Below are positions 35,047 to 43,321 of a stretch of DNA of 64,000 nucleotides, piece by piece. The DNA is from Thermoguttaceae bacterium. GTDB lineage: Bacteria > Planctomycetota > Planctomycetia > Pirellulales > Thermoguttaceae. The stretch spans positions 1-64,000 of the forward strand of contig JAFRFG010000016.1 of assembly GCA_017434455.1 (NCBI GenBank). The letters are read 5' to 3'. Every line of letters starts with the position of its first letter. Within the stretch, counting starts at the first letter, position 1. The notes below the pieces were generated by a model. It ran no database searches. It saw nothing but the letters and a program-made list of their open reading frames with translations, and had not been told where the DNA came from. The translations under genes and the position numbers were made by a program.

Positions 35047-37449
35047 TTACGGTTCCGGGAAGGCCAAGATCACCCGGACCGGGTCGATAGAATCGGCGAA
35101 TCGGGTTCGGTCGGGGTTGACGGTGATGGAAAAACGTCCCGGACCGAACGTATTGACCGGCAGATCGACGTCCCCGCACTTCGCCTCCGGCACGGTCCCC
35201 TCGGGATGATAGAACCGGAGCTCATACGGCAGCTCTTCGGCCAGGGCCGCTTTTTTCGGATCGACGGTGATAGTCATCGTCCTGTTCTCCCCGTCCCATT
35301 CCTCGGCGAGGATTTCGTAAATCCCCTGATTCACGTTTCGCGAGGTGGAGACGAGAATCGGCCGCTTGGGGTCGAAGACCGGCCGAACCGCGATGATCCG
35401 GCAGTCCGCCGCGGGAACGTTGAGTTTGATCTTGCCCGAGGCCGCGTCGAAGGCGTCGAGGAACGCCTCGTTCCAGTAGTCGTAGAGAACGTAATCGACC
35501 GCCGGTTTTCCCTCGGAAGAAACGGCGGCGATCTCCAGTTTTTCCGGCGTCAGCTCATAGCCGGCCGGCCGGTTCTCGTCCCAGTTGAAGAAGCCGCAGA
35601 CAAAACGGGTATCTTCGGGCCGGCGCCCTTCCTCGGCGTTGGAAAGGGTCCAGATTTGGGCCAGATCGGAGGTGAACAAGTCGATCGGCCGAACCGTCGT
35701 GCGTCCGTGGCCGGGAATCGTCCTGCGCAGAACGTTGATCCGCTCCTGCGACAGATCGGGAAGCCAGTCCGAGAAAGCGTAGAGCTGACCGGCCAGCGCC
35801 GCCCACGAGGCGATGGTCCGGGAGTGACTCAGCGGAATCGAATCCCGCGCATAGACCGGATCCGGGTCATTCCACCAAACCCGTCCGTTAAAGAAATAGC
35901 GGTTGCTCGCCCGCCGGGGGCCGGAGCGGATTCCCTCCCAGGAGGCCCCGTTATCCGGCCCGATCCGCATCGCGTCGACAAAGCCGGCCGAAGCGAGCAT
36001 CATCCGCATATTCTGCGGCACGCAGCAGCCGAGCACGAAGGCGTCCCCCGCCGATTGGCGAAGCACCGTCATCCCGGCGCAAAACGCCTCGACGTTGGTT
36101 TTGCTCGAATCGAAGAAGAGCTGATTGCCGATGTCGTCGGGATGGTATCCGTCGTTGACGTACAGTTCCTCGATCGCCATGCCGCACCACAGGCCGTCCG
36201 TTTTGATAAAGCCGACGCCCCAATCCTCCACCATCCGGCGGATATTGCCGGCGACGTACTCGACCGTCTCCGGCCGGGTCATATCGAGGCAGGTCCCCGC
36301 CCAGAACGCTTCATACGGGGCCCCCTTCACCTCGTCGACCGCGAAAAGACGCTCGTTCTTCCGGCCGGGGGGCGGATAGTCGATCGCGCTTTTGACGAAC
36401 AAGTCCATCTTATCGGCGAACCAGGGGTCTTTGGCGTCGCCGTTAAACGGCAGAATCCACAACCCGCAGGTTAAACCGGCCTCGGCCAGGGTATCGGCGG
36501 TTTTCTTAATGCCGGACGGATAGCCGCCGTCGGGCCGAACGTCGGAAAAGTTCTTATCCGGCCCCCCCGAAAGGCGGCGGGAATCTCCCCTTTGCCACTG
36601 ATCGTCGATTTGGAAATAGTCCAGCCCGTAGGGAACCAGTTTCTCGCCGGCGCGCCGCGCGAAAACAGCCGCCGCTTCCTCCGAGGCGCAGCCGCCGTTT
36701 TTATCGCAGTACCAGGTGCAGAATCCCGTCCGGGGGGACTTCATCGTCACGCCGTTGGCCGCCGCCACCCGGTCGGCGTACGCCTCCAGCCCGAGGCGGA
36801 CATCGTCGAACGCGCCGAGGAGGAGCTTTTCGGAAGTAAACGATTCCCCCGCCTTAAGCGGCTTGGCCCCGTACTCGATTTTCGCGCGCAGCGATACACC
36901 GCCTTCGGCGGTCTTTTCCGAAAACAGAACGCCGCTGCCGACATGGCTGGTCTCCCATCCGGCCACCACACCGCGGTTGGTCTGGGGGTCGGCGATCGCC
37001 AAAAAGGCGTAACTTCCCGGGTGACCGTCCACCGCGGTGAGCCCCTTCGTCCCGAGGGCCTTGAGCGCGTCGGCGCCGATCGGGCCGGCCGGCGAGCGGA
37101 CCGTTAAGACCGCCGCCTGGGAGTTAAACTCCCTCAGCACGGTATCGGCGGACGCCCGGGTCGAAAAGGTCACCGTGAAGAAGGGGCTTCCGGCGGCCGG
37201 CGGCGCCACGGCGCCGGTCACCCCGTCGGCGGTGATCAGAACCGTTCCGTCCTCCTCCCGCCGAACCTGCTCGGCGGCGAACGGCCCGAACCGGGCGAAG
37301 CAGTCCCGGTCCGCCTCGCCGATTAACTCAACCGCCGCGCTTTGGCCCGCCGGATCGACACAAACCCGGGCCTCGGCGCCGAAAACAACCGGGCAGAGAA
37401 AGAACAGTACCGGCAGTACACCCCAAAAGACGGTCCGCTTCTTCGGCAT
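35047..37449 (-). CDS. Secreted GH36-like alpha-galactosidase
   Basis: The 800-residue protein has a signal peptide (residues 1-24), an N-terminal beta-sandwich, a TIM barrel and a C-terminal beta domain. In the barrel, YGLDYFQIDDQWQ and FIKTDGLW (Asp418 as nucleophile) are typical of clan GH-D; Asp499 in MRIGPDNG is the likely acid/base. This resembles melibiase-type enzymes of family GH36; exact sugar unknown. AAGGGGAT precedes the ATG. It is the second gene of the four-gene minus-strand cluster beginning with the esterase. Confidence 0.85.
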   Translation of the reverse strand: MPKKRTVFWGVLPVLFFLCPVVFGAEARVCVDPAGQSAAVELIGEADRDCFARFGPFAAEQVRREEDGTVLITADGVTGAVAPPAAGSPFFTVTFSTRASADTVLREFNSQAAVLTVRSPAGPIGADALKALGTKGLTAVDGHPGSYAFLAIADPQTNRGVVAGWETSHVGSGVLFSEKTAEGGVSLRAKIEYGAKPLKAGESFTSEKLLLGAFDDVRLGLEAYADRVAAANGVTMKSPRTGFCTWYCDKNGGCASEEAAAVFARRAGEKLVPYGLDYFQIDDQWQRGDSRRLSGGPDKNFSDVRPDGGYPSGIKKTADTLAEAGLTCGLWILPFNGDAKDPWFADKMDLFVKSAIDYPPPGRKNERLFAVDEVKGAPYEAFWAGTCLDMTRPETVEYVAGNIRRMVEDWGVGFIKTDGLWCGMAIEELYVNDGYHPDDIGNQLFFDSSKTNVEAFCAGMTVLRQSAGDAFVLGCCVPQNMRMMLASAGFVDAMRIGPDNGASWEGIRSGPRRASNRYFFNGRVWWNDPDPVYARDSIPLSHSRTIASWAALAGQLYAFSDWLPDLSQERINVLRRTIPGHGRTTVRPIDLFTSDLAQIWTLSNAEEGRRPEDTRFVCGFFNWDENRPAGYELTPEKLEIAAVSSEGKPAVDYVLYDYWNEAFLDAFDAASGKIKLNVPAADCRIIAVRPVFDPKRPILVSTSRNVNQGIYEILAEEWDGENRTMTITVDPKKAALAEELPYELRFYHPEGTVPEAKCGDVDLPVNTFGPGRFSITVNPDRTRFADSIDPVRVILAFPEP

Positions 37450-37517
37450 GAAGATCCCCTTTTTCCTTTTTGTCTTAACGGCTTTGTCTTAACGGCGAAA
37501 ACGTTCGTTTTTTACGT

Positions 37518-38801
37518 TTACTTCTTGTCCGAACGGGTCAGTTTCAGAGAAACCGGCTCGTCGGTGATCGTCAGGTCGGGAATCGTGATCAGGCCGTCGG
37601 CGTCGGCTTGGACCGTCAGATTCTGATCGCCGAAGAGGCAGGCCACTTTCTCGTTGGGCACCACTGCGAACGCCTGAAGCCGGCGCAGCGAGACCGTCGC
37701 GGTGGAGGCGGTCGGAACCTCGAAGATCTTCGAGGCGATCTCCTCGGCGGAGGCCAGACGCAGACGGATCTCGAAGCAATCGGGGGTATCGGTCACCACC
37801 TCCCAGCGGAAAAACCCGTTCACCTGACCGGCCGGGGCGTCCTCGGGAAGATTCTCGAAGTCGTCGGTCCACGGGACCGGGTCGTCGGTGGTCGCGTCGG
37901 TAAAGACCGGATACGCCTCGTCGCGGCGCACGCCGGTCCAGTCGAATCGGTGAATCAGGTCATTCACCTCGTCGATCTTCGCGTGGTTATTCTGATGGCC
38001 GAACGGCCCCCAGAAGGCCATCAGGGCGTAGTGGCGCTGGCGCATCCCCCGGAAGAGGATTGCGTGATCGAAGGACCAATGGTCGTTGTTCGCCGAGTAG
38101 TCGACCAAGATCGGGGGATCGGGGATCGTTTCCCCGGCGGGGATCCCGGCGTCGAACCCCAGACGAGCCGCCGCGTGCGCGCACCCGGCGGGGACATTCG
38201 CCTTGATCGCGGCGAAGATATCGCCGTGGCGCAGGCCGATCCCCAAGGTTCCGCTGCCCCCCATCGAGTTGCCGCTTAGATAGACACGGTTGGCGTCGAT
38301 CGGGTAGGTCTCGATCACCCAGCGAATGGTATCGATAACCCGCTTCTCACAGGGGGACAGATCGAAACCGGCCTTGGCGCGGTTCTCGTCGGTATCCTCG
38401 TCGGGACGCGGACCGCCCCACCACCAGTCGGTCGCCTCGTTGGCGCGGCAGTCGACGTAAAGGCCGTAGAAGCCGTCGGGGGTTGTATAGATATCATGGT
38501 TCCCCGGCGTTAAGGTGCACTCCAAGGCGCTGTCCAGCGCGTGCCCGGCCGAGTGGAGCACCACGTAAAGGGGACGCTTGCCGACGGCGTTATCGCCGGA
38601 GTCGTCCTGGGGATGCAGCACGACGAACTCGTCGGTCTGCTCGGGATTTTGAGCCCCCCATTGGCTTTGGGAGCCGTGGATATAGCGGTCGGCCGTCCGT
38701 CCGTTAAACGGCGCGCTTTGCTCCAGCCGCGGGGGCCAGTCGGCGGCCTGAAGCCGCAGCGCCGCAAAAAAGATCAAGACGGTAAGCAAAAAGCGATTCA
38801 T
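37518..38801 (-). CDS. Secreted alpha/beta-hydrolase esterase
   Basis: The 427-residue protein has a signal peptide cleaved near ALRLQAAD. The nucleophile elbow GNSMGGSG carries Ser179, and a histidine in GPFGHQNNH (His269 or His273) may complete the triad. The fold resembles secreted carbohydrate esterases and PHB-depolymerase-like enzymes; the substrate may be acyl or feruloyl groups on plant sugars, which is inference. A C-terminal beta domain follows the hydrolase domain. It is the first gene of the cluster, 68 bp before the glycosidase. Confidence 0.82.
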   Translation of the reverse strand: MNRFLLTVLIFFAALRLQAADWPPRLEQSAPFNGRTADRYIHGSQSQWGAQNPEQTDEFVVLHPQDDSGDNAVGKRPLYVVLHSAGHALDSALECTLTPGNHDIYTTPDGFYGLYVDCRANEATDWWWGGPRPDEDTDENRAKAGFDLSPCEKRVIDTIRWVIETYPIDANRVYLSGNSMGGSGTLGIGLRHGDIFAAIKANVPAGCAHAAARLGFDAGIPAGETIPDPPILVDYSANNDHWSFDHAILFRGMRQRHYALMAFWGPFGHQNNHAKIDEVNDLIHRFDWTGVRRDEAYPVFTDATTDDPVPWTDDFENLPEDAPAGQVNGFFRWEVVTDTPDCFEIRLRLASAEEIASKIFEVPTASTATVSLRRLQAFAVVPNEKVACLFGDQNLTVQADADGLITIPDLTITDEPVSLKLTRSDKK

Positions 38802-38882
38802 TGTTTCCCTTTCACTCGATAGAATAAAGGTTGGTGATGAAGCGGTTGGGTGAAAAATTTCATCGGTGCCTTATAAGGAGCG

Positions 38883-38911
38883 ATTATACACCACCGCCGC
38901 GAGAAAAGAAA
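38883..38911 (-). promoter_or_regulatory. Candidate promoter for the secreted-enzyme cluster
   Basis: On the minus strand a perfect TATAAT (plus-strand 38883-38888) lies about 80 bp before the esterase start; the -35 (TTTCTT, 17-bp spacer) is weak. Confidence 0.45.
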
Positions 38912-39019
38912 CTATCGAGCGGCCGCCGGCGGCCTCTTGCCGTCTGGCGGGAAGGAGAAATATCTTTTAGAATGAAACCGGCCCGGCGGCCGCACGCGGG
39001 GACGATCCTTAAGAAAAGA

Positions 39020-39102
39020 TAGCCGAGGCGGGACTCGAACCCGCACCCCCGTTAGGAGAGGGGATTTTAAATCCCCAGCGTCTGCCATTCCGCCACTCGG
39101 CC
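39020..39102 (-). tRNA. tRNA-Leu(TAA)
   Basis: The minus strand gives an 83-nt class II tRNA. The acceptor GGCCGAG pairs with CTCGGCT (the first pair is G-U), followed by discriminator A as needed for leucine. The D arm is TGGCGGAATGGCAGACGC; the anticodon stem GGGGA/TCCCC holds TAA; a long variable arm (CTCCTAACGGGGG) and a T arm GGGTTCGAGTCCC follow. Confidence 0.95.
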
Positions 39103-39114
39103 GAGAGTGTGCGC

Positions 39115-39120
39115 TATAAT
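39115..39120 (+). promoter_or_regulatory. Candidate -10 box for the GGDEF gene
   Basis: A perfect TATAAT lies 56 bp before the GTG start of the GGDEF gene; no good -35 is visible, since the region overlaps tRNA-Leu on the other strand. Confidence 0.4.
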
Positions 39121-39176
39121 ACTTAGCGAAAAAATTGTTTTCCACAAACCGGTTTTTGTCAAGGGAGAGTTAAACA

Positions 39177-39848
39177 GTGGACAGCCCAGGAGCGATCCCC
39201 CACCCGGAAAAATTCCTCGGCGCGTGGCTGCGCCAAAGCGCCGAGCCGGTTCTCCTGACCGACAAGACGGGAAAAATCATCGCCCAAAGCGCGAAGGCCC
39301 CCGTCGGCGGCACGAGGCGCGTGGAAGTGCGCGACGGGGAAGAGGTGATCGGCTATCTCCTCCTCGGGAAAAACCCGGGTGGTTCGGCGCCGGCGGGGCT
39401 CGACCCCCTCACCGGGCTGCTCAACCGCCCGGCGCTGGAGGAGCGGTTCGGTTCTTTGTGCGAACGGCTCCCCGAGGGGGAGGAGCTCACGGTCGTCTTT
39501 CTCGACCTGGATATGTTCAAGCGAATCAACGATCGGTTCGGGCACCTGGCCGGGGACGAGGCGCTGAAAGGGTTCGCCGGCGCGCTGGAGAGGTTCCTGG
39601 CGGCCAACGCCCCGCATGGAGCCGCCGCGCGGTACGGGGGGGACGAATTCGTGATTCTCCTTCCTCCCCAAACGATCGGCGCCGAGGAGCTCCTGGCGCG
39701 CTTTGAGGAAACGCTCCCCCAAGACAGCCCATGGGGGGGGCGGCCCGGTTTCTCGTACGGGGTGACGCGCTGCGCCGGGGGGGAACTCTTCAGCGACGTG
39801 CTCGCCCGGGCCGATCGGGCGCTGTACGCGATGAAGCGGCACCGCTAG
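39177..39848 (+). CDS. Diguanylate cyclase (GGDEF protein) with a small sensor domain
   Basis: The 223-residue protein should make cyclic di-GMP from two GTP. Residues 16-66 look like a short PAS-like fold (PVLLTDKTGKIIAQSAK, EEVIGYLLLG). The GGDEF domain runs from about 73: LDPLTGLLNRPAL, FLDLDMFKRINDRFGHLAGD, and the intact catalytic ARYGGDEFVI (154-158). No RxxD inhibitory site is seen before it, so product inhibition may be lacking. No membrane span is present. GTG start with GGGAG upstream. It overlaps the convergent gene by 4 bp. Confidence 0.92.
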   Translation: MDSPGAIPHPEKFLGAWLRQSAEPVLLTDKTGKIIAQSAKAPVGGTRRVEVRDGEEVIGYLLLGKNPGGSAPAGLDPLTGLLNRPALEERFGSLCERLPEGEELTVVFLDLDMFKRINDRFGHLAGDEALKGFAGALERFLAANAPHGAAARYGGDEFVILLPPQTIGAEELLARFEETLPQDSPWGGRPGFSYGVTRCAGGELFSDVLARADRALYAMKRHR

Positions 39849-40780
39849 TTTTTATTAGGGTTGTTCGCCGGGCCGGCATCGTCCAAAGAGGCCTGCCGCC
39901 GGGCGATAAAATCGCGCAGGGCCTCTTCCCACGGGCGCATGGGGGGGGCGCCGGCCAGCGCGGCGTACTTCCCCGCCGAGAGGGTCAGGTTGCGCGAGTG
40001 CGGGGCGATTTCACCGTACTGCTGCGAGGTGATCGGCTCGACTTCGTGACGGGCCAGTCCGCAGGCGGTCAAAAGCTCTTTGGCGAACTGTGCGGGAGTG
40101 GTCACGCCGGAATTGACCAGGTGATAGACCCCGCGCGCGCCGCAGTGGATTAAAAAGCGCAGCCCCCGAAGAAAATCGATCGTGTAGGTCGGAGAGACCT
40201 TTCGATCGTCCAGGACCCGTAGCGACCGGGTACGGCGCGAACTTTTGAGAATCGTATCGGCGATATTCCCCGCCGACTGCTCCCCGACCTCGCCGAAGAG
40301 GGCGGAGGTCCGGACGATCAAAAAATCTTTCGCCTCCGAGGCCGCCCGTTCGGAATCGAGTTTGGTCTTCGCGAAGACCGATTCCGGCGCGGGGATATCA
40401 TCTTCGGTACGCGGGGGAGCGTCCGGGTCGGGATCGCCGAAGACCTCGGCGCAGCTGATCTGCACCAAAAGCGCCCCCAGGCGGTCGGCCGCCTGACGGA
40501 GATTCGCCGTCCCCTGAACATGGATGGTCCGCGCCGTGTTCGGGTGCGACTCGGCCCAATCGATGAACCGCAGGGCGGCGCAATTGACGATCACCTCCGG
40601 GGCGATCTCCTTTAAGGTATCCAGAGCGAATCGGCGCGAGGCGACATTAAAATCGGGGAGGTCCACCCCCGTGATTTGGTCTTCGGCGGCCTCACCGCCG
40701 AAGGTCACGGCCGGGGTATTCCACCAGCGCGCGATGGCCGATCCAAGGGTTCCTCCGCTTCCGATAACGGCGATTTTCAT
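39845..40780 (-). CDS. RmlD-like dTDP-4-dehydrorhamnose reductase family protein
   Basis: The 311-residue protein belongs to the extended short-chain dehydrogenase family. The NAD(P) motif is MKIAVIGSGGTLG, then VDLPDFNVAS and VNCAALRFIDWAE as in RmlD. The YxxxK catalytic pair of RmlD (YGKTKL) reads FAKTKL here, so Tyr is replaced by Phe and the normal reductase chemistry may be changed. FGEVGEQ and TIDFLRGL are later family segments. It has its own transcription direction, divergent from cutA. Confidence 0.83.
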   Translation of the reverse strand: MKIAVIGSGGTLGSAIARWWNTPAVTFGGEAAEDQITGVDLPDFNVASRRFALDTLKEIAPEVIVNCAALRFIDWAESHPNTARTIHVQGTANLRQAADRLGALLVQISCAEVFGDPDPDAPPRTEDDIPAPESVFAKTKLDSERAASEAKDFLIVRTSALFGEVGEQSAGNIADTILKSSRRTRSLRVLDDRKVSPTYTIDFLRGLRFLIHCGARGVYHLVNSGVTTPAQFAKELLTACGLARHEVEPITSQQYGEIAPHSRNLTLSAGKYAALAGAPPMRPWEEALRDFIARRQASLDDAGPANNPNKN

Positions 40781-40814
40781 AGGGGCTCCGATTGGGGCAG
40801 GGTTGCCGGAACAC

Positions 40815-40843
40815 TTCTTGATTTCCACCAAGTATTATATAAT
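40815..40843 (+). promoter_or_regulatory. Candidate promoter for cutA
   Basis: A perfect TATAAT at 40838-40843 with TTCTTG at 40815-40820 (17-bp spacer). It lies 60 bp before cutA and 35 bp after the divergent RmlD-like start. Confidence 0.5.
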
Positions 40844-40902
40844 AACCTTAGCGGAGAGTGGAATCTCTCACGCGGCTTTTTTATCGTGGAGGATAAGAAC
40901 AA

Positions 40903-41223
40903 ATGACGAACGATTTCTGCCAGCTTCAGATCACCTGCCCCACCCGGGACGAGGCGCTGGCCCTGGCCAAAAAACTGGTCAAAAGCCACCTGGCCGCCTG
41001 TTCTCAGGTCACCGGTCCGATTACGAGCTTGTGTTATTGGGAGGGGGAATTCAAAGAAGGGGAAGAGTGGCTCGTCCTCGCCAAGACGCGGCTTTGCATC
41101 TTCGACGAGGTGACCGAGCTGATCTTGTCCCACCATTCCTACAAAGTCCCGCAGGTCATCGCCCTGCCGATCGTCGCCTCCTCTCCCGACTACCAACGCT
41201 GGCTGGAGGAGCAGATCCAGTAG
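40903..41223 (+). CDS. cutA: CutA family divalent-ion tolerance protein
   Basis: The 106-residue protein matches CutA1, a trimeric ferredoxin-like protein linked to divalent metal tolerance; the precise role is unsettled. Motifs are LVKSHLAACSQV, ITSLCYWEGEF and HSYKVPQVIALPI, all family signatures. The HTH-EIIA gene follows 47 bp downstream, in the same direction. Confidence 0.94.
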   Translation: MTNDFCQLQITCPTRDEALALAKKLVKSHLAACSQVTGPITSLCYWEGEFKEGEEWLVLAKTRLCIFDEVTELILSHHSYKVPQVIALPIVASSPDYQRWLEEQIQ

Positions 41224-41270
41224 CCCTCCCCCCAAGGGTCTTTGTAGGAAAGACAAGAGGATATCGACCG

Positions 41271-41966
41271 ATGGAAAAACGAACCTACGGCGCCGAGCAG
41301 GTCGCGAAATTCACTCACCTCTCCGAAAAGAAGGTGATCAAAATGGCCGAAGACGGCGAGCTCGACGGGCAGAAGATCCATGGGAAATGGTTCTTCTCCA
41401 AAGCCGATCTGCTGGTCTGGTTCGAGAAGTCGCTCTCCGGAAATGTCCTCGACCAGCATCTGGCCTCGATGGAAGATTTCGCCGAGCACCATGTCCCTCA
41501 GGAGGAACCCGAGGAGCTGTCGCTTTCCGATCTGATCGGACCGGAGAATATCCTCTTCCCCTTCGCCGCCAGGACAAAAGACTCGGTTTTCCGAACGCTG
41601 GCGGAAAAAGGGGTCGAGCTCGGCAAAATCTGGGACCACGACCGGCTTGCCGACGCCCTGCGCCAAAGAGAGGAGATGCTCTCCACGGCGATGGACAACG
41701 GCGTGGCGATTCTTCACCCCCGCCGCCCGATGCCGGACAACACCGGCGAACCGTTCGTCCTGCTCGGCGTATCGCCCCGCGGGATCCCGTTCGGCGGGGG
41801 GTTCGGCAACCTGACCGATATTTTCTTTCTCGTCTGCGCCATCGACGACAAGACCCACCTGCGCCTCTTGGCGGAGATCGCCCGATTGCTCAAGCGTCCC
41901 GGCTTTTTGGATCAGCTGCGCCAGTGCGAGACGGTCGAGGAAATCGTCGATCTGATCCGCTCTTAA
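41271..41966 (+). CDS. HTH DNA-binding domain fused to a PTS EIIA domain
   Basis: The 231-residue protein has an N-terminal excisionase/MerR-like helix-turn-helix (GAEQVAKFTHLSEKKVIKMA, GQKIHGKWFFSKADLLVWFE) and, from about residue 82, an EIIA domain of the fructose/nitrogen type. The phospho-histidine is His149 in DNGVAILHPRRP. Phosphorylation by HPr (10375) could control DNA binding. This is the second EIIA in the window and again has no EIIB or EIIC neighbour. The ATG at 41271 follows AAGAGG. The gene end overlaps convergent aroA by 4 bp. Confidence 0.88.
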   Translation: MEKRTYGAEQVAKFTHLSEKKVIKMAEDGELDGQKIHGKWFFSKADLLVWFEKSLSGNVLDQHLASMEDFAEHHVPQEEPEELSLSDLIGPENILFPFAARTKDSVFRTLAEKGVELGKIWDHDRLADALRQREEMLSTAMDNGVAILHPRRPMPDNTGEPFVLLGVSPRGIPFGGGFGNLTDIFFLVCAIDDKTHLRLLAEIARLLKRPGFLDQLRQCETVEEIVDLIRS

Positions 41967-43276
41967 TTCTTCCCCAGCGCCGCGCCGAGGCGGTCAAAAT
42001 AGTCGGGAAAGGTCTTGGCGACGCAGCCCGGGTTTTCGATCGCCACCCCGGGAATCACCAAGCCGGCCAGAGAAAAGCTCATCGCCATACGGTGGTCGTC
42101 AAAGGTATCGATCACCGCGCCGTGGTACCGCCGGCGGCACGGGGTGACCGCCAGCCCGTCCTCGAACTCCTCGACCTCGGCGCCGAGGCGGCGCAGCTGA
42201 CTGACCACCGCGGCGATTCGGTCGGTCTCTTTGGCGCGAACGTGCGCGATATGGCGGATCCGGGTCGGGCCGTCGGCAAACAGGGCGACCACCGAGAGGG
42301 TCTGCGCTGTGTCGCTGATGGCGTTCATATCAATATCGATCCCCTTTAAGGGCTTATTCTCGTCGCGGTAAACGCTCAAGGCGTTCTGTTCTTCCACAAC
42401 CTCACACCCCATCGCCGATAAGCAGTCGACAAAACCGACGTCCCCCTGCAGGGCGGCGCGCGTGAGGCGCTTGACGGTGACCCGGCCGCCTAAGATCGCC
42501 GCCAGGGCAAAGAAGTAGCTGGCGGCCGAGGCGTCCGGCTCAATATCGTACTCCCTGGGGGAATACGCCGCGCCTTGGGGAATTTCAAAACGGGTGCAGG
42601 AAGCGTCGGCGGCAAGCGCGCAGCCGAAAGCGCGCATCATCGCGGCGGTCATCTCGATATAGGGGCGCGAGACGATCGGCTCGGCGACGGTGATTTCAAG
42701 CCGGCCGCCGGCCAAGGGGGACGCCATCAGCAGCGCGCTTAAGAACTGACTGGAGATCGAGCCGCGGACCCGGCAGGATAGATTCTCCTCCCCCCGGGGA
42801 GTAAATTCGCCTGTGGTCAGCGGAAGAAATCCGCCGGCACTGTCCACTCGGGCCCCGAGCATCGCCAGGGCGTCGATCAGATCGCCCAGCGGCCGGCGGC
42901 GCATCTGCTCGCTTCCGTCGAGGGTGTACCTGCCGGGGGACAGCGCCAGGGCCGCCGTCAGAAAGCGGGCGGTCGTCCCGCTGGAGGCGGCCCAGACCTG
43001 CGCGCGCCGCGCCGGAAATACCCCTCGGCCCGCCACGCGGACCGTCGCGGAGGAAGCATCGTGCTTGACGCCGACCCCCAGCGCCGCCAGGGCGCCGAGC
43101 ATCGCGCGGGTATCGTCCGAGTCCAGCGCCCCGCGCAGGGTCGATTCCCCGTCGGCCAGCGCCGCCAAAACAAGGGCGCGGTTGGTGATCGACTTGGAAC
43201 CGGGCAGATCGACCGCCGCGTCGATCGTGTGGGAACAGGGGGTGATCTCCCGCGGCGCGTTGATTGATTCGCTCAT
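41963..43276 (-). CDS. aroA: 3-phosphoshikimate 1-carboxyvinyltransferase (EPSP synthase)
   Basis: AroA joins shikimate-3-phosphate and PEP in aromatic amino acid synthesis. The 437 residues show LPGSKSITNRAL, ASSGTTARFL in the PEP site, RVRGSISSQFLSALLM, KETDRIAAV and IDTFDDHRMAM, so the catalytic set is complete. The stretch WAASSGTTARF differs from the NAGTAMRP of E. coli-like class I enzymes. It lies 45 bp after the S41 protease gene. Confidence 0.96.
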   Translation of the reverse strand: MSESINAPREITPCSHTIDAAVDLPGSKSITNRALVLAALADGESTLRGALDSDDTRAMLGALAALGVGVKHDASSATVRVAGRGVFPARRAQVWAASSGTTARFLTAALALSPGRYTLDGSEQMRRRPLGDLIDALAMLGARVDSAGGFLPLTTGEFTPRGEENLSCRVRGSISSQFLSALLMASPLAGGRLEITVAEPIVSRPYIEMTAAMMRAFGCALAADASCTRFEIPQGAAYSPREYDIEPDASAASYFFALAAILGGRVTVKRLTRAALQGDVGFVDCLSAMGCEVVEEQNALSVYRDENKPLKGIDIDMNAISDTAQTLSVVALFADGPTRIRHIAHVRAKETDRIAAVVSQLRRLGAEVEEFEDGLAVTPCRRRYHGAVIDTFDDHRMAMSFSLAGLVIPGVAIENPGCVAKTFPDYFDRLGAALGKN

Positions 43277-43321
43277 AGAGTACCTCTCCCCTTCCCTAAC
43301 GCGGATGAGTGTTTCAAGTTT

